Counted from the stretch's first letter, positions 53,771 through 64,000 are shown. The stretch is DNA of 64,000 bases from Alopecurus myosuroides (GCA_028641055.1 CM054062.1:272075092-272139091), one strand, 5' to 3'. Numbers and translations are program-made. The notes: generated from the sequence alone by a model not told the origin.

Positions 53771-55659
53771 TATCCACTTAGGAAAAAAGCCTAAGCTTGA
53801 GGGGAGGTATGCCCACATCACCATCATTTACATATCATGTTTCTGTTGGTTCTTTTTATATCCATGTTTTTGTTTCTTCCGTTGCCTTTGTTTTTCTTGT
53901 TTTGTTTCCGCTTTCCAAAACGCAAAAACAGCAAAAATATTTCTGTTGTTTCTCTTTATTTGTTTCTTTAGTTTCTTCTATTAGTTTGCTTTACTTTCTG
54001 GTTTTAGTTTAATATTCAAAATCCAAAAAAGATTTTGCTTTGTTTGCTTGTTTCCTTCTGTTCTTGTTTTAAATTCGAAAACCCAAAAATATTTGGTCTT
54101 CTTCTTTGGTTTTGCAAAGTTTGCTGCAGAGTTCAACAGTCTTCCGTGACTCCATTAGAGCTTGGTTATAATTTTATATCATTCAATCCACACAATTGAA
54201 GAGCAATAATGACGATTTACGACAATTCAAGTTGTGGTGAGAGGCTGGTAAGAACTCTATTTGTTTTCATTTTTGTACATATACTCATCCATGTGGACAT
54301 TCTTAGTTTGTTCGTGTAAGGTGTATGTTATTTAATGGATTCTTAGTAGTTCGTGCTCTCTCATGATCAGTTCCAATTTACTAATATTAGATAGCATATC
54401 GTATAAATTTTTGCTTGCATTGTTTTATTCATAGAAAGGCATGACATTGTGGTATCTTCCTCTGAATATTTCACTTGAATTGACTTCGCACATGCTCCCG
54501 CATGCATAAGACTGAAAACAAAAATTCAAAAAAAGCCTTGATGATTTATTTTGCCTCAGAGTATTTGTATCACTTTTATGCCCCTCTTAATTTTATTTTG
54601 TCGCAAGCATGATTATGATAGTTTTTGCTCTCTTGATTGTCGCTCCCAGTATATTGTCAGCCTTCACGTGTACTGTGGCTGAGCTCTACTCGTGCATCCA
54701 ACTCCCAAAAACCAAAGTTTGCCAAATGTGTCCACCATACCTACATAAGTTAATTTCTCGTGTGCTACCTTTAAAAACTTCAAAATTATACCTGTTTTGT
54801 GGCCATGTTTTAGCTCATGAGGATGCAGGTAGACGATCTTTATTTCCCTTGTTGATGAGACTTTACACACCTGGACTAGTGGCACATCCGTTTATCCCAA
54901 TTGCTATAATTCTCTTCACTCTTTTTGCCCTTATTTATCAGTTAAAGTATAATTGTGTAAACAAAAGAGAAGAGGAATGATCTTCTGACCCTAGTAGAAA
55001 GAACGTCCTTCAATGTGAGCCGCTCTTGTAAAGTCTAGTTAACTTGTGACGTACTGTATTGTATGTTTGCTATTCGTTGACATGGACATACACTCTCTAA
55101 AAATTGTTTTCAATACCTCTATTTTAATAAAATAAAAACCTCTAGCACATGAGTTAATCCCCGATTCCCTCTGCGAAGGGCCTCCCTTTTACTTTTATGT
55201 TGAGTCTTCATCTTCTAACTTCATGCCCCTTCTCGAGAGCATATCTGTCATTCTTAGTGTAATGTGCTAGTCCCAGAACACGGTTAATTGTGGTATAACT
55301 TTTATGCTTTTATCTTTGATATCTTTACTTCTAGTCTTCACTTGAACCTCAGACGTGCCCTAGCATTTATATTTTGCTCCACAATTAAGGGCAAGCGAGA
55401 TACCACTTTATCATATCTTATTATGAACATTGCAATCCTGCAAATTGATATATTTCATGTTGCTTATTATTAGTGTGTTGGTATCTCTTCATGGTTTGCA
55501 TAACTACTAGGTGACTTTATTTGCATACTTCCGATTATGAATTGCCTAAGTACTTGATCATATAGTGAGAATATTTACATCATATGAAGCAAATTTGTCC
55601 GTAAAGGTTCTTTTATCGCACTCTTTTGTTAACTGAATTGCTTCAGGACAAGCAATAAG
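53771..55659 (+). other. 3' non-coding region of element D
   Basis: No gene. It begins with AAGCTTGAGGGGAGG (about 53790-53805), the counterpart of the internal purine tract of C and B. A T-rich stretch follows. A conserved block at about 54690-54960 matches C (about 5750-6000) and B (about 39180-39430) in reverse. Confidence 0.55.
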
Positions 55660-55675
55660 CTAAGCTTGGGGGAGT
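55660..55675 (+). other. Polypurine tract of element D
   Basis: CTAAGCTTGGGGGAGT directly before the 3' LTR. Confidence 0.8.
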
Positions 55676-57068
55676 TGATACGTCCAAAACATATCTACTT
55701 TTTCGAACACTTTTTCTGTTGTTTTCCTCTAAACTTGTGAGTTCTGAATACATCTAACATGGACTAACGCTATTTTCAGCACAATTACCCTGGTGTCCCA
55801 TTTTTGTGTAGAAAATAAACTTTCAGGAAAATGATCGGAAAAGATCCCAAAGTCTTATTTTACTTGAAAACCCTCGGAGCCATAAGACGAGACGGAGAGG
55901 GGCCACGAGGGACCGACATCACCTGGCGGCGCACCCCCTTAGGCCGTGCCACCACATGGTGTGGCTGCCTCGGGCACACCCTCGGGTTCCCCTTTCGTCT
56001 ACCTAACCCTACTAACCTAAAAACCGAAGGGGGTTCGTCATATTCCATTGAAAAAACACCAGAGTGCCGCCGCCACCTCGAAACCCAATTTGGGGACCAG
56101 AAGTTCCTGTTCTGGCACCCTATCGGGATGGGGATACAGAAAAGATCATCTCCATCGTCATCACCCCACTTCTCCATCAACCATCCATGATTCCCCCATC
56201 CAAGTGTGAGTAATCCCCGCTGTAGACTGAGAGGGATGGTAGGGATTGGATGAGATCGTTCATGTAATAATGCTAGATTGTTAGGGCATGGTGCCTAGTA
56301 TCCGTTGTTAGTCCTTTCTCTCGTTATTGCAACTTGTTATGCTTAATGATTTTCACTAGGGCACGAGTGCCATGATATCAGATTTGAACATGTTATTGTT
56401 TCATGAAGATAATTATGTTTTTGATCATACCTGCAAGTTGTTTACACATATCGTTGTCCGAAACCTGAGGCCCCTAAGTGACAACAATTGGGATAACTGG
56501 AAGGGATGGCTGTTTTGTGAGGATCACGTGTGTTCACGTAGTGTTAATGCTTTGCTCCGGTGCTTTATTAAAAGAAGCAGCTTAATTACCAGTAATTTCC
56601 CTTGAGGCCCCACTGCAACGGGCTGGTAGGACAGAAGATGTTGTGCAAGTTTCTCATTGCGAGCACGTACGACTAAATATGTAACACATGCCTATGGTTA
56701 CCTAGTACTTGGATGCTTTATTATTATTTATCTGCAATTGCCCATGTTTTGATTATTATATGAACTATCTTATCCATGCAACGCTCATTCATCCGTCCCT
56801 GTGCCTACAGTATTTTAATCCTTTTGTTTCTCACAATTGCTACCACTATTTCTATTTTATCCCCCCTGTTATTTTACTACTGCTACTGCTATAAAATTGT
56901 TACTACTGATAAACTGTTGCGAGCAAGTTTACTTCCACATGCAGATGAATTGACAACTCATCTGTTAAGGCTTATAAATATTCTTTGACTCCCCTTGTGT
57001 AGAATCAATAAATTTGGGTTTTACTTCCCTTGAAGACTGCTGAGATCCCCTATATTTGTGGGTCATCA
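55676..57068 (+). repeat. 3' LTR of element D (1393 bp)
   Basis: Starts TGATACGTCCAAAACATATC and ends ATTTGTGGGTCATCA. It contains a decayed dyad (55918-55970: CACCTGGCGGCGCAC facing GTGCCACCACATGGTGTGG). The second half is homologous to 48165-49063. The bases after it begin the low-copy island. Confidence 0.88.
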
Positions 57069-57158
57069 TTTGTGCATGAGGGTGTAGTAGACGTTCTGAA
57101 CTTCCTGCAGCGCCCGATGCACCGACGACCCGACGTCAAGCATCATAACCAGCCCTTT
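57069..57158 (-). pseudogene. Ku80-like exon fragment
   Basis: On the minus strand an acceptor-like TATTGGTGTGCAG (57159-57171) precedes 30 uninterrupted codons from 57158 to 57069, K-G-L-V-M-M-L-D-V-G-S-S-V-H then R-A-L-Q-E-V-Q-N-V. As I recall the family, plant Ku80 (XRCC5) proteins start with a short M-A-R-N-K-type leader followed by L-V-L-x-L-D-V-G-P-S-M and L-x-x-V-E-x-x-C-x-x-L. This is the beginning of the von Willebrand-like Ku N-terminal domain, which helps bind DNA ends in non-homologous end joining. The exon is cut at its 3' side by element D. No other Ku80 exon was found in the window, so this is a fragment. The match is short; other vWA proteins are possible. Confidence 0.5.
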
Positions 57159-57302
57159 CTGCACACCAATAAGCAAATGTGAAAGCCAGTCAAGAAAACA
57201 AACTATGCAGATTTGATAACTTAATAGAAACAAGAATTCTGAATGCTGAGTTAAATCACACCTCTGGAAAAAGAATCCAGCTCCAAAGTGTCTAGCTACC
57301 AC

Positions 57303-58688
57303 TGATACGTCTCCAACGTATCTACAATTTCTCATGTTCCATGTTGTTATTATGCAAATTGCTACATGTTTTCTCCCTTCTTTATAGCATTTTTGCACGT
57401 TTTCCGGGACTAACCTATTAACAAGATGCCAAGTGCCAGTTCCCTGTTTTCTGCTATTTTTATTTCAGAAAGGTTGTTCTGGAAATATTCTCAGAATTGG
57501 ACCCCACGAATCCTGAAGTTCCTATTTTCCCCGGAAGCATCCAGAAGTCCGAAGAGGAGTCGAAGACGGGCACTAGGGGCCCCTCACCATAGCCAGGCGC
57601 GGCCCCCCTTGGCCGCGCCTGGGGATGGTGAGGCCACCCTGGTGGCCCACCGACATCGCCCTTTCGTCGATATATACCCCCCGATGCATAAACCCTAGAT
57701 GAATCGTCCTTTTCCACCAAAAACATCCGTAGCTCCGCCGCCGCCACCGACAAGTTTCGGGGGACATATCTCTGTTCTGACACCCTGCCGGGACGGGGAA
57801 GTGCCCCCGGAAGCCATCTGCATCGACTCCACCGCCATCTCCATCACCGTTGTTGTCTCCTATGATGAGGAGGGAGTAGTTCTCCCCCGAGGCTGAGGGC
57901 TCTACCGGTAGCTATGAGGTTCATCTCTCTCTTCCATGGTGCGATCTATATGTGATCGTGAGCTTTGTAATCTAGTTGAATAAGTAGATGTTACTCTTCA
58001 TCTTGTGCTACTCAAATGTTTTATTAATATGAACATTGGAGTAACCTTGTCCCGCGGTGTGAAGGTGACAGTGTGCACATCGTGTGTGTCTCCTCTATGA
58101 ATTGTGGTGTTTGTCTAGTACCTTCTAGGGTGCTCATAGCGAGAGCGTGGGGTTAACTAGACATGGGAATGCTTACTTTAAGGAATGCTTTTTGCAACCC
58201 TACGCAATAATTAGTGTTCGTTATCCAACCGGAAAGGGTTAAGAGTAGCATAGTGAAGAGAAGATATTTAGTTATTAAATTATGTGATGATTGTTGAGAG
58301 TGTCCACTAGTGAATGTAGGATCCCTAGGCCTTGTTTCCAAGGATTGAAACACCATTTTCCGTCTGTTCTGATACATGTTTGCTTGCTGCCATATTTATT
58401 TCAGATTGCTATTATTACTTTTAACCATTCATATTGCTCGCATTTCACTATCTCTTCGCTGAACTAGTGCACCTATATACCTGACAAGTATATTGGGTGT
58501 GTTGGGACACAAGAGACTTCTTGTATCTTAATTGTAGGGTTGCTTGAGAAGGATATCTTTGACCTCTACCTCCCTGAGTTTGACAAACCTTGGGTGATCC
58601 ACTTAAGAGAAACTTGCTGCTGTTCTACAAACCTCTGCACTTGGAGGCCCAACACTGTCTACAAGAATAGAAGCGTGCGTAGACATCA
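57303..58688 (+). repeat. Solo LTR (1386 bp) with ACCAC target duplication
   Basis: Starts TGATACGTCTCCAACGTATC and ends GCGTAGACATCA. ACCAC lies directly outside at both ends (57298-57302 and 58689-58693). It carries the dyad CCTCACCAT/ATGGTGAGG (57582-57590, 57625-57633) with inner arms CCAGGCGCGG/CCGCGCCTGG, then ATATATA near 57670. No internal sequence is present. It lies in the low-copy island between the Ku80-like exon and the Rab-like pseudogene. Confidence 0.95.
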
Positions 58689-58693
58689 ACCAC

Positions 58694-59120
58694 CATCAAG
58701 AATTCTGAATTGAGGGCATGATTGAGAAGATAGGTGGAGGAGATCCATTCTTGACCAATTAGTTTACCTACCACCATAAAAAATTTGATATACATGTGAA
58801 AGACATAGGACATCAGAGCAATTCAACGAGTAAACAAATACCACATGGATTTATATAACATCTGCACGTATTCGTCTTATATAACAACTATCACAAGCTA
58901 TTAAACAATATAGAAAAATGAAGAGATCGTTCATGATGATTTTATTTCATGTTTCCATTTACAGAATTATTAAGGGAAATTACCATGACCTGACTTAATT
59001 GAAGGGGACTTGTGCAGCCAATCTACTCATATCAAATAAGTATACACACGAGCTCTTGATATCCACACGACATGGCATATATTGATTGCTAACACATAGA
59101 CACAAATGGATATGGGTGGT
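58694..59120. other. Low-copy sequence, nothing recognised
   Basis: AT-rich, no repeat or gene recognised. Removing the solo LTR and one ACCAC joins it to 57262-57297, and the minus strand is then open for about 50 codons across the join. That may be chance. Confidence 0.3.
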
Positions 59121-59297
59121 AGGTACTTCATTTTCCTGGCCAGCGGTGTCCCAAACCTCGTTGCCAAAGTGGAGGTTGAAGTGGGCAATGGTGTACTTGG
59201 AATTGACGCAAAACTAGTCGCATGTGAAGCGGATGAGCAGGTTCGATGGCCTTGTGCGCCATCCTTAATTGTCTCCTCCCTCATCGGACTTGAACAG
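59121..59297 (-). pseudogene. Rab-type small GTPase pseudogene fragment (RABA/Rab11-like)
   Basis: Minus strand 59297 to 59121 shows L-F-K, a decayed P-loop stretch, then S-N-L-L-I-R-F-T (59246-59223). Next come a TAG, F-C-V-N-S-K-Y-T-I, and the G3 box W-D-T-A-G-Q-E at 59153-59133. This order matches the Rab11/RABA class, in which S-N-L-L-S-R-F-T and F-x-L-E-S-K-S-T-I precede Q-I-W-D-T-A-G-Q-E. The G1 Lys-Ser is lost, about eight residues are missing before the Trp, one codon is a stop, and no Arg-Tyr follows Q-E. Rab proteins control vesicle traffic, but this copy cannot work. A GC-rich, promoter- or leader-like stretch follows upstream on the same strand (59735-60407). Confidence 0.55.
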
Positions 59298-60407
59298 TGA
59301 CCGGCTGCCTGGCTGTCTATGTGGAGTGAGGAATGTTCCCTTCCCCTAGGTATCGTCTTCTCCTCCCCGAATTAAAACAACAAATCAGCAGGACGACAAG
59401 ATGCATCGGGAACATGTTACTACTAGTACCAGCACAATACTATCACAAAAAGTATACAAGCAACAACCAACCAGCAGCAAACACTGCTCAGATCAAGCAT
59501 ACACGGCTTCCAACATAACCCCTATGAAACAAATTCTAACAGGAGAGACAGTATGTAGGTTTTCTGCAAAAAAAATTGTTGCCTAATCCACCTAATCTTC
59601 AGGACATACAAGCACCAGACCAAAAACTAACCCTATAATATCATAGCTACAACATATGTGCATCCATACTCCACTAGTACCTGACTCAATATGAAAAAAG
59701 GTGGAAATTATTTACAAGGAATGCATGGAGGAGGATGAGGAGATGGGGATGGATATCACCGGTCATCTGCAGGTTTGGGAAGGCGTCGGCAGCAGCACGA
59801 GGACGGGTTCGTGGCCGGCAGCGACCGGTTGGTGACGAGGCCGCGGGCGCCAGCATCTCGGGGAGGTGGTCGCTAACAGCATCAACTTCTCCTTCTCCTT
59901 ACGTGCAACGGGGGATATCTTCCATCTCCAGCGCTTGCCGCTGCTACATCTCCGTGACTAGAGAAGAGGAACAAAGACGTTTAGTCGGTCGTCCGCCGAC
60001 GCTGTCTGGATATGGAGGGGGAGCGGTGGAGGTTACCTGGACGTCCATCGGTGGAAGTGATTGGACGGAGCCCATGTGCTACTTCCAGTCTCGTGGAGGA
60101 GGGTGCGGTAAAGGAGGTCGCCGCATCTCCCGACCACCGGCGTGAGAGACATCTCATCCTGCCTGGGGTCCCCTCCGTTGTTGTCCTGGTGGTGACCGGT
60201 GTGCCGGGCCTGGTAGATAAGGGAGGGAGGAGGGGTTATAGGTGGATCCTGATCGGGGAGGGAGGCAGCGGCGAGAGATGAAATGAGATATGCGAGAGAT
60301 CTGGATCGGGGAGGGGGCTGGTTGACTGGGTCTGGGGGATGGCATGGCGGCCGAGGAAGTACGGGTTGGGGGCTAGGGTTTTGCCCTTTTGGGATGGCAC
60401 ACGCGCG
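59298..60407 (-). other. GC-rich leader/promoter-like region of the low-copy island
   Basis: 59298-59730 is AT-rich with no gene. 59735-60407 is strongly GC-rich, and frames are open on both strands because of composition. It could be the 5' region of the Rab-like pseudogene on the minus strand, but no exon or TATA box could be fixed. It ends in GCGCG directly before element A. Confidence 0.35.
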
Positions 60408-61897
60408 TGATACGTCCATTTTGCATCACTATTTTATATCATAATTTACTGTTATTCATCGATATATTTCATACTTAGAGATGATACTTATGTTATTTAT
60501 TCTATTTCGCATTTTTTACACTTATTGGAGAATAATCCACCGGGACCAGAAATCTGCTGGAAAAAGCACCGTCAAGATACTCTATTTCTGAAGACCAGAA
60601 GAAGAATGGGGACATCAGAGAGTTCTTATATTTCCATATGATGGAGCTATCCAGGATGGGAGCCATAGGGGGGCACAAGGGCCCACACCACCTGGTGGCG
60701 CCCCTCTTGGCCGCGCCACCACGTGGTGTGGCCACCCTGGCCCACCACTGGCAGCCCCCTTTCTGTACATCATCCCCAGGGAACCATAAGACCTAGAGAA
60801 CCATCGAGCAAATATTCCACCGCTTCCACGGGGCGGTAAACAACATAGAGAGGATAAATCTGTCAGGGAAATTCCTCCCCGGAGAGGAGAAATCATCGTC
60901 ATCGTCACCGTCATCGCTCTGGGCATCATCAAGATTGTCATCATCATCATCATCACCACCAGCACCATCATCCTCACCATCCACCTCCGTCCCGATGTAA
61001 CAATTAGGGTTCTATATCGTTGTTCTTCACAAGATCTCTCTCCCGGTGTGGATTACTTGTTTGTAGTTGATGCTTACGATATTTATTGGTGTTTGCACTT
61101 TATGACCAGATTGTTATTCATCATTATATCACCTCAGATCATGATCCATATGATTTCTTGTGAGTAGTTCGTTTAGTTCTTGAGGACATTGGAGAAGTCA
61201 AGATGTTAGTAGTTGAATTATTTTGAAGTAATATCTATTGGTTTGATATTTAAGTCGTGGTGCTATTCTTCTAGTGGTGTCATGTGAACATCGACTACAT
61301 CACACTTAACCTTTATGGGCCTAGACGGATGTATTATGTATTTGGCTACTGATTGTGGGGTTGCCGGAGTGACAGAAACCTAAACTCCTGTTAGGAAACC
61401 GATGCACGAGGGAGTGTAGGATCCCAGATTTTAAGGCTATGGTTAGATTTATCTTAACTACTTTCTTTTAGTTGAGGATGCTTGCAAGGGGTATAATCAC
61501 AAGTATGTATTATTCCTAGTAGGGCGGTACATTAGCATAGGTTCACCCACACAACACCTATCAAAACAATAAATATTAATCAACCATATGAAGCAAAAAA
61601 CACTTGATGAAATTCCCATGTGTCCTCAGGAATGTTTAGTCATCATAAGTAAACCAACCGGCTTTTCCTTTGCTCTAAAAAGGATTGGGCCGCTTGCTGC
61701 AATTATTATTATTGTCTTTTATTTAGCCGCACTTTATTTATCTGCTATATCAAAAAAAACCCCAGAAAACTTGTTTGATAGTGTTTACAGTGAATCCTCT
61801 ATCCAACCTGCATGTCATCACATTCTGCTCCTCGTTAAGTTCGACACTCTTATTTATCGAAAGTACTGCGATACACCCCTATACTTGTCGGTCATCA
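60408..61897 (+). repeat. 5' LTR of element A (1490 bp)
   Basis: Starts TGATACGTCCATTTTGCATC and ends CTTGTCGGTCATCA. Dyad: GGGCCCACACCACCTGGTGG (60679-60698) faces CGCCACCACGTGGTGTGGCC (60714-60733). The GAT/ATC-rich stretch lies at 60895-60985. The preceding five bases are GCGCG. Confidence 0.88.
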
Positions 61898-61910
61898 AGA
61901 ATATTTTTTT

Positions 61911-61928
61911 TGGAGCCGGTGCCCGGGA
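61911..61928 (+). other. Primer-binding site of element A (mutated)
   Basis: TGGAGCCGGTGCCCGGGA, differing from the TGGCGCCGTTGCCGGGGA of C and D at a few positions. The spacer to the LTR is 13 nt. Confidence 0.7.
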
Positions 61929-62011
61929 GTGAAGCTCTATTGGTAAGTGGAATTGGTAAGAAAAACTTTTACTGTGAGTGTTGTTTTTATTTCTGTTTGC
62001 TGATTTATTTC

Positions 62012-63602
62012 ATTTTGGAGAAATCTCCATTTGATTCCCTATTCGGGAGTACTGCTGCTACTGCTAGGGTAGTAGATGACCCGTTGTCTTCTCAATTGGA
62101 TCCTTTTAAAATACCTATGAACATTGTTGAACGTGTTATGTATTACTGCTATTTTGGAGATGGAACTATCCATCCTGGTGATCATTTACTCTTTATACAT
62201 GAATTATGCGAGTTGGTCAGGTAATGGACCAAGTTAAGCGGAAGCTATTCTCTTTATCACTGAAGGGCAGAGCTGCGGAATGGTTTAAAATGCTGAAGAA
62301 TGGCCGATCTATTGGATGGAAGGAAATTGTACCTTTATTTTATACTAAATTCTATCCTCCTAGTGAGATTCATAAGGACTGGAATCAAATATATAATTTC
62401 TGGCCTCATGATGGAGAGAGTATTTCCCAAGTGATGGACAAAACTTACTAATGCTCAAATGTCCCATTCATGAGCTCCTCGATAATAATGTTATTAGTAA
62501 TTTATATGCAAGGTTTTCTCCGTCATAATGATTTATTGGATGCTTCTTGTTCCGGATTATTTACATGTATGGAAGGATAAGCTAAATGGGATCTTTGTGG
62601 ACCTATCCAGGAAAATACTGAAGGATGGGAGAATGACAAAGGAAGAAAGTCAGGTATAAATTATGATTATGAATGCATTAAGTCTTTTATGGGAACCGAT
62701 GATTTTTGTAATTTTAGTGCTGTTTATGGCCTTGACTCTCAAATCTTTGCAAATTGTTTTAAAGATTTTTCCTCCTATCTTGATATTCCCAAAAAGGAAT
62801 GGAACACGTACCATGCACCTTATAAAGATAATGTTAATTGTGTTCCTGCTAGAAATATAGAAGTGCATATTGTTAATCCTGATGTGCCTGAACCTTATAT
62901 TGAGAAAATGCCTTTCCCTGCTAAGGTAAAGGAACATTCTATTATAACTAGAGTGTTTAACAAAAGTACAAATAAATCTATAGAACCTGGTGAACAAATA
63001 ACTGTTGAACCTACAATAGCAATAGTAGAGGACCTTCTCACTGAAAATGTGGAAGATGGACACAATTTCTTCTGTAAAGATGCTTCTAATATTGTTTCAC
63101 ATCCTCGTAGATCTAGGAAAACTAGTTTTCCTGTGCTCTTTGTTAGGATAGGTGATCATTGCTATTATGGTTTATGTGATATTAGTGCAAGTTCAAGTGT
63201 TATTCCTTATGAGATTTATAGAGAAATCATGCATGAAATTGGTTCTTGTGAACTTGAGGAAATTGATGTGGTTATTTAGCTTTCTAATAGAGAAACTATG
63301 TCTTCAATTGGCATTGTTAGAGATGTAGAAGTTTTATGTGGTAAAACTAAATATCCTGCTGATTTTCTAGTACTTGGTGCAGCTACTAGTAAAACGTGTC
63401 CTATCATTTTTGGTAGACCTTTCTTGAACACTTGTGGTGCTGTTATAGATTGTAAGAAGGAGCAAATAGTAACTAAATTTGATGGAAAATCTTATGAGTT
63501 TAATTTTTTAAAATTTTCTAGAGCTCCTTGTGAAACTTAATTGCCTAATGAAGATTTTAGAGTTGAACAGAAATCCACTATTGCTCGTGCTCCTAATAAT
63601 GC
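62012..63602 (+). pseudogene. Gag and protease of element A
   Basis: Frames 62012-62224, 62206-62451 and 62689-63540 follow the gag-protease order of element C. Landmarks are G-R-A-A-E-W-F-K near 62268, P-L-F-Y-T-K-F-Y-P-P near 62333, P-H-D-G-E-S-I-S-Q near 62404, Y-H-A-P-Y-K-D-N near 62810, the protease site C-D-I-S-A-S near 63175, and I-I-F-G-R-P-F-L near 63405. The protease active site has Ser where C has Gly (C-D-I-G-A-S). In-frame stops occur near 63277 and 63538, with frameshifts near 62215 and 62450-62690. It is inactive as it stands. Confidence 0.85.
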
Positions 63603-64000
63603 TTTGCAACAATACATGGAGGACCACGAAATGTCTTTATGGAAGAAAGAAATGAGATTGACGATATTCTTCTACGTCAACCAGCGATGCTGAAACACAA
63701 TTTACATGTGGACGACTTGGGTACCACACTACCACCCAAGGTGGATCCTGTTTTTGATTAAAAACTTTTAGCCTAATGATCTTAAATATTCTTATATTGA
63801 TGATAAGAAAACATATCCTGTTATTATTAGTTCTAAACTTTCAGGTAAAGAAAAGGAAAGTTTATTCGAAATATAGAAGAAACACCGCAGAGTTATTGGA
63901 TATAATCTTGATGATTTGAAAGGGATTTCCCCTACTATATGCCAGCATGCTATTAATATAGAACCTGATGCAAAACTAGTTGTTGAAAATCAACGGCGTT
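63603..64000 (+). pseudogene. Start of RT region of element A (cut by window end)
   Basis: Homologous to the first ~130 codons of C's RT frame: Q-Y-M-E-D-H-E, Q-P-A-M-L-K-H, D-L-G-T-T-L-P-P-K, C-Q-H-A-I-N-I-E-P-D-A. It has frame changes and stops (near 63760, 63775 and 63875). The catalytic motifs lie beyond the window. Confidence 0.75.

Larger units (their letters stand above)
48165..57068 (+). mobile_element. Non-autonomous gypsy (Athila-like) element 'D'
   Basis: A 5'-truncated 5' LTR, tRNA-Asp-type primer site, gag and protease, a dyad module, an extra ORF, conserved 3' non-coding region, purine tract and complete 3' LTR. RT, RNase H and integrase are absent between protease (ends 51784) and the extra ORF (52718). 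The ends share TGATACGT...CATCA and the primer site with elements A, B and C, which encode pol. The right end is inserted into the Ku80-like exon at 57068/57069. The left target flank is lost. Confidence 0.85.
60408..64000 (+). mobile_element. Ty3/gypsy (Athila-like) element 'A', runs off the window
   Basis: A 5' LTR, decayed tRNA-Asp-type primer site, gag, protease and the beginning of the RT region. Same family as C and B by LTR ends and protein order. Several frameshifts and stops are visible in the first 3.5 kb. It is inserted in the low-copy island. Confidence 0.9.

Noticed and set aside
57236..57302. Upstream exon for the Ku80-like fragment (GT at 57261, AG at 57159)
   Set aside because: A 103-bp GT-AG intron can be drawn, but the upstream piece has an in-frame TAG in the required phase and no similarity to the Ku80 start.
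59735..60145. 136-codon plus-strand ORF in the GC-rich part of the island
   Set aside because: No domain, Arg/Gly/Ser-rich composition, opposite-strand frames equally open. The low-copy fragments nearby are on the minus strand.
34685..60407. CGCGC beside B's LTR (34685-34689) and GCGCG before A's LTR (60403-60407)
   Set aside because: The two elements are different copies and the sites are far apart. A five-base GC word in GC-rich flanks is likely chance and not a shared duplication.
1..64000. CRISPR arrays, bacterial operons, rRNA and tRNA genes
   Set aside because: None seen. The content is plant transposons. The tRNA-like words are primer-binding sites only.

Overview
This window looks like intergenic DNA from a large-genome grass, most likely a Triticeae species (wheat, Aegilops, rye or barley group). 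The assignment rests on nested long-LTR Ty3/gypsy elements whose LTRs begin TGATACGT, on copia elements with GGGGGAG polypurine tracts, on a CACTA transposon end, and on the absence of any intact host gene in 64 kb. The species call is inference from recognised element styles. No database search was possible, so TREP family names are withheld.

Layout, left to right. 1-4749: a decayed copia RNase H remnant interrupted by a probable solo gypsy LTR. 4750-13684: a minus-strand gypsy element (here 'C') with gag, protease, RT/RNase H, integrase and an extra 3' ORF. 13685-17739: a decayed minus-strand gypsy-type element with a coiled-coil protein. 17740-18480: a copia gag-like coiled-coil fragment. 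18481-22358 and 27603-28445: one low-copy, internally duplicated region split by a young copia element ('K', 22359-27602) with matching 168-bp LTRs and an ATGTC target duplication. 28446-30524: the tail and 3' LTR of another copia element. 30525-34689: a gypsy-like scrap, then a CACTA terminus with three ~665-bp tandem repeats, interrupted by an inverted gypsy LTR. 34690-42358: minus-strand gypsy element 'B', a relative of C, carrying a 2.2-kb solo LTR with an ACAGT duplication. 42359-46225: a very long LTR-like segment. 46226-48144: the 3' end of gypsy element 'E'. 48165-57068: plus-strand gypsy element 'D', which keeps gag/protease and a 3' ORF but has lost RT and integrase. 57069-60407: a small low-copy island on the minus strand with a Ku80-like exon and a Rab-like GTPase pseudogene, split by a solo LTR with an ACCAC duplication. 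60408-64000: plus-strand gypsy element 'A', same family as C and B, running off the window.

The most interesting structure is shared by several elements. LTR promoters tend to have a self-complementary GC-rich dyad, or an array of short palindromic motifs, just upstream of the TATA box. In C and B a copy of this dyad-plus-TATA module also sits inside the element, in front of a conserved extra ORF. D has the dyad in the same place. In C, B and D that ORF is followed by a second polypurine-like tract. This suggests an internally promoted third gene in a Triticeae gypsy lineage. D, lacking pol, could be mobilised by relatives such as C, B or A.
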